From the NCBI GenBank assembly GCA_039720395.1, contig CM077831.1, positions 3,514,003 through 3,578,002 of the forward strand: a stretch of 64,000 nt of DNA. The letters run 5' to 3'. Shown here one piece after another: positions 11,465-22,208 of the stretch. The first letter of the stretch is position 1. The number at the start of each line of letters is the position of its first letter. The position numbers and the translations under genes were made by a program. The notes beneath the pieces are model-generated. The model was not told the DNA's origin. It made no database searches and saw only the letters and a program-made list of their open reading frames with translations. Source of the stretch: Liquidambar formosana. Its lineage: Eukaryota > Streptophyta > Magnoliopsida > Saxifragales > Altingiaceae.

Positions 11465-11465
11465 C

Positions 11466-13123
11466 TGTTGGGAATCGAACAAGAGGGAAAAATACAAAGG
11501 CGGAATATAAAAATTTTTCCTATGATTCCCAATCCCATGAATCTAACTATGCATAACACAAAATCAAACCCTAACTACAAAGTGGGTTAGAACACTTACA
11601 GAATTTTTGTCTTCTCCTTTTTGCTCCAAGCTTTGATTCCGGACAGCGGTGAATGAGCAGCCCAAGTGTGCTGCCTCCAACGGTATCCACACCTAGCTAG
11701 AGCTTCAAGTCCTTTCTTTCTTCTTCCTTGTTGTTGCTAGAGGTGGAGAAGAGAGAGAGAGAGAAGAGAGCCTCCAAGGGGCTGGACGGCTAGGGTTTAT
11801 TGTGCAAGCCTCTTATGCCATGTCACACATAAGTGTGACTTATATAAGCAGCCCACTAAAGGGGGCTGGCCATGGGGAAGAAACCCTAATAGGGTTATGT
11901 GTAATTACACTTAATTGCACATTAACCCCTATTATTTGTATCAAATACAAATAGGCCTATAAAGAACTATTCTTTATTCATTAAAACCCTTTCTCTCATA
12001 GACTTTAAAGCCCTTCTTGCATGATCAGTGTGTGACCCATTGGGTTCACATCATTAAGTAGTAGGAATAGCACGAGGTGTGCACAATGGAACTCTTTCCA
12101 TTTAGGGTCTAATTGGAACTCCTTCCAATTCCCTAATTGATTATAACTCACTTATATCAATTAGGGCTTCTACTAACCATGAGTAACACCTAGCATATGG
12201 CTCATGGTGTGGTCCTTAATGAGGTGAATAGTCATTTACAAAGAACCCTTCTGTTATAGTTTATAGGTTACAATTGCATCCTTCCTTCAACACAATGTCT
12301 CCAATTGAACTAATAGGACATGGAAGTCTGTCAAGTCCCTAGTTCAATTACTTTATACTCATTCATAGATATCAACTCATTGATGAACTCATGAAACTCT
12401 TTTCATATTCATCCTACCATGGCCATGGATTTAATGAGTTATATTATGAATGCTATATGAGACATTCTCTCTCTTTTTCCTGAGAGTGATGGATCCCTTG
12501 TTGATCACTCACATGCCTTCATACACATAGCAGTAGGGCCAATGAACACCTTTGCAAACCCCTGAATAGGATTTGCACTTAGTGTTATCAAACTTCTAAA
12601 GCTACATGCATAAGGCAACTATGGTGTCTCAGGTCTAAGGATTACTTGTACCACTATAACAATGAGAAACTGATTGACAGGCAGGATAAAACTCCATTTA
12701 GTTTATCTCATATCTTTGGTCACATTCAGTGTACCTATTCTTATAATAGGCACCCACTTGTTGGTTGTAGTGTCTCCACACAAATAGCTTGAGACTAGCT
12801 ATCCTCCTATAGAGTCAACCTAACAAGTGCTAGTCCTATGGTTCATTACTGTCCATCATAGTGAACCTTCAACTAGGAATGCTTAAGGAGTTTAGTACAG
12901 AGATATATCTATAGTCTCAAAATTACAACTCTTTGTAATTCCATATTCTCAACTCTAACTCCATGGACATATTATGTAAATATAAATGATGCATATAAAC
13001 ATAATAGAATAAGCCCTTTTATTAAATCAATAATAAATGTGACATACATAAATGAAATCAAATGATTGTTCCTAATCCCTAAACAATCATCTCTATGATT
13101 GGCTCTAGGGCATAATCCTAACA
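11466..13123 (-). repeat. E1 5' LTR (1,658 bp) with promoter and splice donor
   Basis: This is the transcriptionally upstream LTR of E1. In element sense it has TATATAA (plus-strand 11840-11846) followed directly by the inverted repeat GTCACAC/GTGTGAC (11822-11839). A perfect GTAAGT donor lies near its 3' end (plus-strand 11594-11599). One base (11528 region, T against C in the other LTR) distinguishes the two LTRs by eye. Confidence 0.93.
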
Positions 13124-13128
13124 AATAG

Positions 13129-14894
13129 AACTCAAAGAATTGTCTGATGAGACACAAACCGACAGTGATCCCACCCCTGTCGCTGATGAGACAGAACCCA
13201 CTAATGTACCACAACCTCTCCGTAGATCGAGTAGGGTATCTGTTGCACCTGAGAGATATGGATTTCTCAACCATAATGCAGAGGAATTGTTCCTTGGTGA
13301 TAGAGAACACCCAGATGACCCTACTACTTATGGACAGGTGATTTCGGATATTGATTCGAACAAATGGCTGGAAGCTATGAAATCTGAAATGGACTCGATG
13401 TATTCCAACAAAGTCTGGACTTTAGTTGATCCACCAGAAGGTATAGTACCTATTGGCTGCAAATGGATTTTCAAAAGGAAGATAGGCTCAGATGGAAAGG
13501 TAGAGACCTACAAGGCTAGGCTAGTGGCAAAAGGTTACCGACAAAGACATGGTATTGACTATGAGGAAACCTTCTCGCCAGTGGCTATGCTTAAGTCCAT
13601 TAGGATCTTGTTAGCTATAGCTGCGCACTGCGATTATGAGATATGGCAAATGGATGTAATGACCGCTTTCCTTAATGGAAACATTGAGGAAGACCTTTAT
13701 ATGCAGCAACCTGAGGGTTTTACATCCAGTGGTGAGGACCACAAAGTGTGCAAGCTACAGCGGTCCATTTATGGACTCAAACAAGCTTCTAGAAGCTGGA
13801 ACATCCGATTCGATGAGGCAATCAAATCGTTTGGTTTCCTACAGAATATGGATGAACCATGTGTGTACAAGAAAGTTAGTGGGAGTGCGATTACCTTCCT
13901 GGTCCTATATGTTGATGACATTCTACTTATCGGGAATAAAGTAGAAACGTTATCAAAAGTGAAAGAGTGGCTTTCACAGAATTTCTCCATGAAAGATTTA
14001 GGAGAAGCATCCTATATTCTGGGAATAAAGGTCTATAGAGATAGATCTAAAAGGATGCTAGGTCTCTCCCAATCATTGTACATAGACAAAATATTGAAAA
14101 GGTTCAATTTAGAAGATTCCAAAAGAGGTCTAATTCCTGTTAGGCATGGAATCAAGTTGTCTAAAAACATGGCACCTAAAACTCCAGAGGAGATTGCGTA
14201 CATGAGGACGATTCCCTATGCTTCTGCAGTAGGGAGTCTAATGTATGCCATGTTATGTACAAGACCAGATATCGCTTTTGGTGTAAGTGTTACAAGCAGA
14301 TATCAGGCAGACCCAGGTGTGAAACACTGGGAAGCAGTCAAGGCTGTCCTTAAGTACTTAAGAAGAACTAAGGAACTTTTCCTTGTCTATGGAGGAAGAA
14401 ATTTAGAAATGGTTGGTTATACGGATTCAGATTTTCAATCTGACGATGATGATAGGAAATCAACATCGGGGTATGTTTTCACCTTGAATGGTGGAGCGGT
14501 AAGTTGGAGGAGCTGTAAACAGGATGTTACAGCGGACTCCACTACAGAGGCTGAGTACATTGCTGCATCAGAGGCTGCAAAGGAAGCTGTTTGGATAAAG
14601 AAGTTCATTACTGAACTGGGAGTAGTTCCTGCCATTGAGAAGCCCTTGCCATTGTTTTGTGACAACAACGGGGCTATTGCTCAAGCTAAGGAACCACGGT
14701 CTCATCAAAAGTCCAAACACATTGAGCATCGATTCCATGTGATTAGAGAGATCATTGGAAGAGGTGATATTAGCATACAGAAGATTCACACAACAGAGAA
14801 TGTAGCAGATCCCTTCACTAAAGCTATAACCCAAGAGCAGTTGGATCACCACAGACAGGAAATGGGTATTAGATACATTGTGGATTGGCTATAG
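13129..14894 (+). CDS. Copia gag-pol polyprotein, second part (reverse transcriptase, RNase H)
   Basis: This part continues the frame interrupted at 3436. The segment 13124-13128 is the duplicated target site. In polyprotein numbering the first catalytic Asp of reverse transcriptase is about 807 and YVDD is at 892-895. The RNase H acidic residues are in YTDSD (about 1064), TEAEY and CDNN (about 1143). The motif usually read MDVKTAF is MDVMTAF here, with K in D. The frame ends at TAG 14892-14894, immediately before the polypurine tract. Excluding E1 and one target copy, the two parts total 1,220 codons including the stop, exactly the length of D. Confidence 0.93.
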
Positions 14895-14897
14895 TGC

Positions 14898-14908
14898 AAG
14901 TGGGAGAT
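14898..14908 (+). promoter_or_regulatory. Polypurine tract of element A
   Basis: The purine-rich sequence aagtgggagat abuts the 3' LTR start TGTTAG. It is conserved as the complement at 5095, 22195 and 37117. It is the expected primer for plus-strand DNA synthesis. Confidence 0.85.
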
Positions 14909-16184
14909 TGTTAGAGTTATGCCCTAGAGCTAATCATAGAGATGATTGTTTAGGGATAAAGGAACAATCATTTGATTTCATTTATGTATGTCACATTTAT
15001 TATTGATTTAATAAAAGGGCTTATTCTATTATGTTTGTATGCATCATTTATATTTACATAATATGTCCAAGGAGTTAGATTTGAGAATATTGAATTACAA
15101 AGAGTTGTAATTATGAGACTGTAAATATATCTCTGTACTAAACTCCTAAATCATTCCTAGTTGAAGGTTCACTATGATGGACAGTAATGAACCATAGGAC
15201 TAGCACTTGTTAGGTTGACTCTATAGGAGGATAGCTGGTCTCAAGCTATTTGTGTGGAGACACTACAACCAACAGGTGGGTGCCTGTTAATAGAATAGGT
15301 ACACTGAATGTGACCAAAGATTTGAGATAAACTGAATGGAGTTTTAACCTGCCTGTCAATCAGTTTCTCAATGTTATAGTGGTACAAGTAATCCTTAGAC
15401 CTGAGACACCATAGTTATCTTATGCATGTAGCTTTAGAAGTTTGATAACACTAAGTGCAGATTCTATTCATGGGTCTGTAAAGGTGTTCATTGGCCCTAT
15501 TGCTATGTGTATGAAGGCATGTGAGTGATCAACAAGGAATCCATTACTCTCAGGAAAAAGAGAGAGAATGTCTCATATAGCATTCATAATATAACTCATT
15601 CAGTCCATGGCCATGGTAGTGTGAATATGGAAAGGAGTTTCCATAAGTTCATCATTGAGTTGATATTTATGAATGAGTATAAAGTAATTGAACTAGGGAC
15701 TTGACAGACTTCCATGTCCTATTAGTTCAATTGGAGACATTGTGTAAATGGAAGGATGCAATTGTAACCTATAAACTATAACAGAAGGGTTCTTTGATAG
15801 ATACATATTCACTTCATTAAGGACGACACCATGAACCATATGCTAGGTGTTATTCATGGTTAGTAGAAGCCCTAATTGATATAAGTGAGTTATAATCAAT
15901 TAGGGAATTGGAAGGAGTTCCAATTAGACCCTAAATGGAAAGAGTTCCATTGTGCACACCTCGTGCTATTCCTACTACTTGATGATGTGAACCCAATGGG
16001 TCACACACTGATCATGCAAGATGAGCTTTATAGTCTATGAGAGAAAGGGTATGAGTGCATAAAGAATAGTTCTTTGAGGCCTATTTATATTTGATATAAT
16101 TTATAGGGGTTATTGTGCAATTTAGAGAAATTGCATCACACCCTAATAGGGTTTCCCCCTATGGCCGGCCCCCCTAGTGTGGAC

Positions 16185-16213
16185 TATATAAGTCACACTT
16201 TATGATGTGTGAC
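16185..16213 (+). promoter_or_regulatory. LTR core promoter: TATA box plus adjoining inverted repeat
   Basis: TATATAA (16185-16191) is followed without a gap by GTCACAC, an 8-base loop and GTGTGAC (16192-16213). The seven-base arms are kept in nearly all LTR copies while the loop is 4, 6 or 8 bases. The transcription start should lie at or just after the inverted repeat. Confidence 0.75.
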
Positions 16214-16430
16214 ATAATCACAAGTTGAAATCCCAAGGGGCTGTCCAGATTTTCCAGCCTCCCTCTCTCTCTCTCCTCTCTTCTCCTTCACTAGCAACAA
16301 CAAGGAAAAGGTGGAAAGGACTTGAAGCTCTAGCTAGGTGTGGATACCGTTGGAGGCAGCACACTTGGGCTGCTCATTCACCGCTGTCCGGAATCAAAGC
16401 TTGGAGCAAAAAGGAGAAGACAAAAATTCT

Positions 16431-16436
16431 GTAAGT
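16431..16436 (+). promoter_or_regulatory. Conserved GTAAGT donor in the LTR
   Basis: This perfect plant 5' splice-site hexamer lies about 130 bases before the LTR end. It is present at the same place in the LTRs of E1, D, C and S2, and mutated to TTAAGT in S1. In a 5' LTR it would sit about 220 bases downstream of the expected transcription start. Confidence 0.5.
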
Positions 16437-16563
16437 GTTCTAACCCTCTTCATAGTTAGGGTTTGATTTTGTATATGCATAGTTAGATTCATGGGCTGTG
16501 GAATCAAAGGGAAAATTTTTATATTCCGCACTTCTATTTTTCCCTCTTGTATGATTCCCAACA

Positions 16564-17810
16564 GAAGAAACCCTAATAGGGTTATGTGTAATTACACTTA
16601 ATTGCACATTAACCCCTATTATTTGTATCAAATACAAATAGGCCTATAAAGAACTATTCTTTATTCACTAAAACCCTTTCTCTCATAGACTTTAAAGCCC
16701 TTCTTGCATGATCAGTGTGTGACCCATTGGGTTCACATCATTAAGTAGTAGGAATAGCACGAGGTGTGCACAATGGAACTCTTTCCATTTAGGGTCTAAT
16801 TGGAACTCCTTCCAATTCCCTAATTGATTATAACTCACTTATATCAATTAGGGCTTCTACTAACCATGAGTAACACCTAGCATATGGCTCATGGTGTGGT
16901 CCTTAATGAGGTGAATAGTCATTTACAAAGAACCCTTCTATTATAGTTTATAGGTTACAATTGCATCCTTCCTTCAACACAATGTCTCCAATTGAACTAA
17001 TAGGACATGGAAGTCTGTCAAGTCCGTAGTTCAATTACTTTATACTCATTCATAGATATCAACTCATTGATGAACTCATGAAACTCTTTTCATATTCATC
17101 CTACCATGGCCATGGGTTTAATGAGTTATATTATGAATGCTATATGAGACATTCTCTCTCTTTTTCCTAAGAGTGATGGATCCCTTGTTGATCACTCACA
17201 TGCCTTCATACACATAGCAGTTGGGCCAATGAACACCTTTGCAGACCCCTGAATAGGATCTGCACTTAGTGTTATCAAACTTCTAAAGCTACATGCATAA
17301 GGCAACTATGGTGTCTCAGGTCTAAGGATTACTTGTACCACTATAACAATGAGAAACTGATTGACAGGCAGGATAAAACTCCATTCAGTTTATCTCATAT
17401 CTTTGGTCACATTCAGTGTACCTATTCTTATAATAGGCACCCACTTGTTGGTTGTAGTGTCTCCACACAAATAGCTTGAGATTAGCTATCCTCCTATAGA
17501 GTCAACCTAACATGTGCTAGTCCTATGGTTCATTACTGTCCATCATAGTGAACCTTCAACTAGGAATGCTTTAGGAGTTTAGTACAGAGATATATCTATA
17601 GTCTCAAAATTACAACTCTTTGTAATTCCATATTCTCAACTCTAACTCCATGGACATATTATGTAAATATAAATGATGCATATAAACATAATAGAATAAG
17701 CCCTTTTATTAAATCAATAATAAATGTGACATACATAAATGAAATCAAATGATTGTTCCTAATCCCTAAACAATCATCTCTATGATTGGCTCTAGGGCAT
17801 AATCCTAACA
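16564..17810 (-). repeat. Partial Copia LTR F, the target of element A
   Basis: F begins in mid-LTR (corresponding to about 3853 in the E1 LTR) and ends in the terminal CCTAACA at 17810. Its other end lies beyond element A, outside the window. It is inserted in gypsy B protease-region sequence (right target side tggat). Whether it is a solo LTR or the end of a whole element cannot be seen. Confidence 0.85.
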
Positions 17811-19311
17811 TGGATGAGCGATGACGAGGTAGAGCACATAACTAGAGGGGGTCGCCATTTCAAGCCTCCGCATCTAGAATCTGACAACCCATTGGGAGAC
17901 TTGGAAGGAAATCGCCACCTCGACTTGCAAGAAGAGGAGGACGAAGTGCTTAGGCAATTGAGAAAGACTAATGCAAACATCACTATATGGGGTTTGCTCA
18001 TGGCCTCTTACAAGCATAGGCAGACCATCTTGAAGTTGCTCAACCAGATACAGGTCCCCGTGGACACGTCTCCGGAAAATTTGGTAAACTTGGTGAACCC
18101 AACCTCGAAGAACTCAACCATTATGTTCTCAGAGGCAAACCTACCTAAAAGTGGACCCAGCCATTCGCAAGCTATGTACATCACTGTTGACACCATGGGA
18201 AAGAGAGTTCCAATAGTCCTGATTGATAATGGTTCCACTCTTAATGTGTGCCTTCTCAGAATTGCCACCGTTTTGGGGTTGGATCCAACAGATTTCATGC
18301 CATTCGGGCAAACAGTGAGAGCCTATGATAACACCCGCAGAGAGGTGATTGGAGTGGTAACTTTGCCATTGATTATGGGGCTACAGAATTCAGAGTGGAG
18401 TTCCAAGTGCTAGATGTCCCGTTATGCTTCAATCTCTTGTTGGGAAGACCTTGGATTCATCCTACAGGGGCTGTCCCTTCTTCATTGCACCAAAAAGTCA
18501 AGTTCCCTTATAAAGGGGCCATCGTCACACTTCAAGGTGATTATGACTTAAAGTCGTCGAGGGTACCCATTTGCGAGATCAAGCTCGAGCCCGTTGGAGC
18601 ACCATTGTCTGGGTTCGAGTATGTTCAATGCATAGAGAAAGAGCCAGAACAGAGGGAGTTGATACCCCTCAACTTTTGTCCTCATGTCAACTTACATGTG
18701 GGGAACATAATGAAGAAAATGAGTTTCTTCCCAGGCATGGGACTAGGACGCCGTCAGCAGGGTATATCGGTATCCGTTTAGAGTCGCATTGTCACCTATA
18801 CCTTCGGATTGGGGTATGAGCCTTCCAAGAAAGACCATATGGAGATGTTGTAGAGAAGCAGAGAAATGGTCAAAGCAAAAGCAGAAGGGAGGGTGCCAGA
18901 TATTAGAATCTCGCCATACCGACCTACCTTGAATGGTTACTTTGTTAAGGAGGGGGAGGATTTCCAATTTTGTGGATTCCCCGAACCATCCATTGACAAA
19001 GCAACCAAGGCGAGAGTTCTGGGGTTTGAAATATTCTTCACTGAGTGGTATCCCATCACTGCAACGATGGTTGATGATAAAGCAATCAATGATAGCTATT
19101 GGGAAGAGAAGAGCGAGGACTGGGCAAAACAGATGGATTCGGAAGCCATGGTTACAATGTTTCAAGATACGATTCTTGCGGTGGAGGAATCGGATCTCGA
19201 GTGTTCTTCAATTCACCATGCAACCGTGCCGCTCCTTAATTGGTATCTTGAAGTGGGTACCATTGCAGAAATTCTCGAGGGCAAGGATCTCGACTTACCT
19301 GATAGTAGCTT
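17811..19311 (+). pseudogene. Gypsy B protease region (gag-pro 3' part), broken
   Basis: Frames at 17814-18413, 18395-18781 and 18866-19315 match the corresponding part of K. The retropepsin active site reads LIDNGS (about 18219-18236), and the flap-end motif LLGRPWIH is at 18437-18460. A glycine-rich MGLGRRQQGI stretch near 18740-18770 resembles a G-patch. A one-base frameshift lies near 18380, and at least one stop follows at 18779-18781, so no intact product exists. The upstream gag is cut off by LTR F. Confidence 0.85.
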
Positions 19312-19475
19312 GTAGGTTCTTTAGTAGCTTGTCTTGGCTTTCCTTTCAAATAAAGTGTCTCCGCCTAGCCCACCTTGTGGAGTTAGGAGTCGTTCCCTAG
19401 TTGTGGCACATGTGTTTTCTTTTCTTTGTTTTGTTAGTTCAGTCAATAAAGTGTGTTTCTTTTCATTATTTGCAG
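19312..19475 (+). other. Candidate intron between protease and reverse transcriptase (gypsy B)
   Basis: The stretch starts GTAGGT inside the protease-frame end and stops at TTTGCAG. Its removal skips the TAG at 19313-19315 and joins the two frames in phase. Gypsy K has the equivalent (61998-62169) with the same phase. Ogre-type elements are known for an intron at this place. Confidence 0.65.
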
Positions 19476-19504
19476 TGTTTCCTTTTTCTCTTCTATGGAT
19501 ATCT

Positions 19505-20538
19505 TGTTAGGATTATGCCCTAGAGCCAATCATAGAGATGATTGTTTAGAGATTAGGAACAATCATTTGATTTCATTTATGTATGTCACATTTATTATTG
19601 ATTTAATAAAAGGGCTTATTCTATTATGTTTATATGCATCATTTATATTTACATAATATGTCCATGGAGTTAGAGTTGAGAATATGGAATTACAAAGAGT
19701 TGTAATTTTGAGACTATAGATATATCTCTGTACTAAACTCCTAAAGCATTCCTAGTTGAAGGTTCACTATGATGGACAGTAATGAACCATAGGACTAGCA
19801 CTTGTTAGGCTGACTCTATAGGAGGATAGCTAGTCTCAAGCTATTTGTGTGGAGACACTACAACCAACAAGTGGGTGCCTATTGCGAGAATAGGTACACT
19901 GATGTGACCAAAGATATGAGATAAACTGAATGGAGTTTTATCCTGCCTGTCAATCAGTTTCTCATTGTTATAGTGGTACAAGTAATCCTTAGACCTGAGA
20001 CACCATAGTTGCCTTATGCATGTAGCTTTAGAAGTTTGATAACACTAAGTGCAGATCCTATTCAGGGGTTTGCAAAGGTGTTCATTGGCCCTACTGCTAT
20101 GTGTGTGAAGGCATGTGAGTGATCAACAAGGGATCCATCACTCTCAGGAAAAGAGAGAGAATGTCTCATATAGCATTCATAATATAACTCATTAAATCCA
20201 TGGCTATGGTAGGATGAATATGAAAAGAGTTTCATGAGTTCATCAATGAGTTGATATCTATGAATGAGTATAAAGTAATTGAACTAGGGACTTGACAGAC
20301 TTCCATGTCCTATTAGTTCAATTGGAGACATTGTGTTGAAGGAAGGATGCAATTGTAACCTATAAACTATAACAGAAGGGTTCTTTGTAAATGACTATTC
20401 ACCTCATTAAGGACCACACCATGAGCCATATGCTAGGTGTTACTCATGGTTAGTAGAAGCCCTAATTGATATAAGTGAGTTATAATCAATTAGGGAATTG
20501 GAAGGAGTTCCAATTAGACCCTAAATGGAAAGAGTTCC
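19505..20538 (+). repeat. Solo Copia LTR S1, left part
   Basis: S1 starts TGTTAG at 19505 and is interrupted after 1,034 bp by element D. It resumes at 30559 and ends CCCAACA at 31181, about 1,657 bp in total. The flanking duplication tatct (19500-19504 and 31182-31186) shows that one LTR occupies the whole insertion. S1 therefore arose by LTR-LTR recombination of a former element in gypsy B. Confidence 0.92.
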
Positions 20539-22194
20539 TGTTGGGAATCATACAAGAGGGAAAAATAGAAGTGCGGAATATAAAAATTTTCCCTTTGATT
20601 CCACAGCCTATGAATCTAACTATGCATATACAAAATCAAACCCTAACTATGAAGAGGGTTAGAACACTTACAGAATTTTTGTCTTCTCCTTTTTGCTCCA
20701 AGCTTTGATTCCGGACAGCGGTGAATGAGCAGCCCAAGTGTGCTGCCTCCAACGGTATCCACACCTAGCTAGAGCTTCAAGTCCTTTCCACCTTTTCTTT
20801 GTTGTTGCTAGTGAAGGAGAAGAGAGGAGAGAGAGAGAGGGAGGCTGGAAAATCTGGACAGCCCCTTGGGATTTCAACTTGTGATGATGTCACACATCAT
20901 AAAGTGTGACTTATATAGTCCACACTAGGGGGGGCCGGCCATAGGGGGAAACCCTATTAGGGTGTGATGCAATTTCTCTAAATTGCACAATAACCCCTAT
21001 AAATTATATCAAATATAAATAGGCCTCAAAGAACTATTCTTTATGCACTCATACCCTTTCTCTCATAGACTTTAAAGCTCATCTTGCATGATCAGTGTGT
21101 GACCCATTGGGTTCACATCATCAAGTAGTAGGAATAGCACGAGGTGTGCACAATGGAACTCTTTCCATTTAGGGTCTAATTGGAACTCCTTCCAATTCCC
21201 TAATTGATTATAACTCACTTATATCAATTAGGGCTTCTACTAACCATGAATAACACCTAGCATATGGTTCATGGTGTCGTCCTTAATGAAGTGAATATGT
21301 ATCTATCAAAGAACCCTTCTGTTATAGTTTATAGGTTACAATTGCATCCTTCCATTTACACAATGTCTCCAATTGAACTAATAGGACATGGAAGTCTGTC
21401 AAGTCCCTAGTTCAATTACTTTATACTCATTCATAAATATCAACTCAATGATGAACTTATGGAAACTCCTTTCCATATTCACACTGCCATGGCCATGGAC
21501 TGAATGAGTTATATTATGAATGCTATATGAGACATTCTCTCTCTTTTTCCTGAGAGTAATGGATTCCTTGTTGATCACTCACATGCCTTCATACACATAG
21601 CAATAGGGCCAATGAACACCTTTACAGACCCATGAATAGAATCTGCACTTAGTGTTATCAAACTTCTAAAGCTACATGCATAAGGTAACTATGGTGTCTC
21701 AGGTCTAAGGATTACTTGTACCACTATAACATTGAGAAACTGATTGACAGGCAGGTTAAAACTCCATTCAGTTTATCTCAAATCTTTGGTCACATTCAGT
21801 GTACCTATTCTATTAACAGGCACCCACCTGTTGGTTGTAGTGTCTCCACACAAATAGCTTGAGACCAGCTATCCTCCTATAGAGTCAACCTAACAAGTGC
21901 TAGTCCTATGGTTCATTACTGTCCATCATAGTGAACCTTCAACTAGGAATGATTTAGGAGTTTAGTACAGAGATATATTTACAGTCTCATAATTACAACT
22001 CTTTGTAATTCAATATTCTCAACTCTAACTCCTTGGACATATTATGTAAATATAAATGATGCATACAAACATAATAGAATAAGCCCTTTTATTAAATCAA
22101 TAATAAATGTGACATACATAAATGAAATCAAATGATTGTTCCTTTATCCCTAAACAATCATCTCTATGATTGGCTCTAGGGCATAACTCTAACA
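20539..22194 (-). repeat. D 3' LTR (1,656 bp)
   Basis: In element sense this runs from TGTTAG (22194) to CCCAACA-type end (20539). The polypurine-tract complement follows at 22195-22205. It has the same subtype and sequence as 28898-30553. Confidence 0.95.
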
Positions 22195-22205
22195 ATCTCC
22201 CACTT
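22195..22205 (-). promoter_or_regulatory. Polypurine tract of element D
   Basis: The plus-strand sequence atctcccactt is the complement of the tract seen in A. It lies directly against the 3' LTR and four bases from the pol stop codon. Confidence 0.85.
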
Positions 22206-22208
22206 GCA

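Larger units (their letters stand above)
3437..13123 (-). mobile_element. Non-autonomous Copia element E1, nested in A
   Basis: E1 is a complete LTR element on the minus strand. Its target duplication aatag is at 3432-3436 and 13124-13128. Its LTRs are 1,658 bp each (3437-5094 and 11466-13123); by eye they differ at about one base, so insertion was recent. The primer site and the 3' purine tract are present. The internal part holds only a heavily decayed pol with no usable frame and no gag start, followed by a leader like that of D. Element C carries the same decayed interior, so E1 most likely moved with proteins supplied in trans. Confidence 0.95.
1..16563 (+). mobile_element. Copia LTR retrotransposon A (left end outside window, interrupted by E1)
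   Basis: This Ty1/copia element on the plus strand enters the window inside its untranslated leader. It continues through gag-pol, a polypurine tract and a complete 3' LTR ending in CCCAACA at 16563. Comparison with element D suggests that about 1.5 kb of leader plus the 5' LTR lie to the left of the window. Its pol is split by nested element E1. It ends abruptly against the middle of another LTR (F) in the opposite orientation, so A inserted into F; the expected target duplication at the right side is gaaga (16564-16568), and its partner is off-window. Apart from E1, no break is seen in its coding frame. Confidence 0.95.
14909..16563 (+). repeat. A 3' LTR (1,655 bp)
   Basis: The LTR runs from TGTTAG to CCCAACA. 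It belongs to the same subtype as D and S2, with a longer TATA-proximal loop and a CCCCCTAGTGTGG block. It also contains a CT-rich tract near 16257-16285. Confidence 0.95.

Noticed and set aside
16225..16434. 69-codon sense frame inside the Copia LTR, open in A, D and S2
   Set aside because: It has no ATG (starts at TTG) and spans promoter-proximal and CT-repeat sequence; its recurrence follows from LTR copy similarity.
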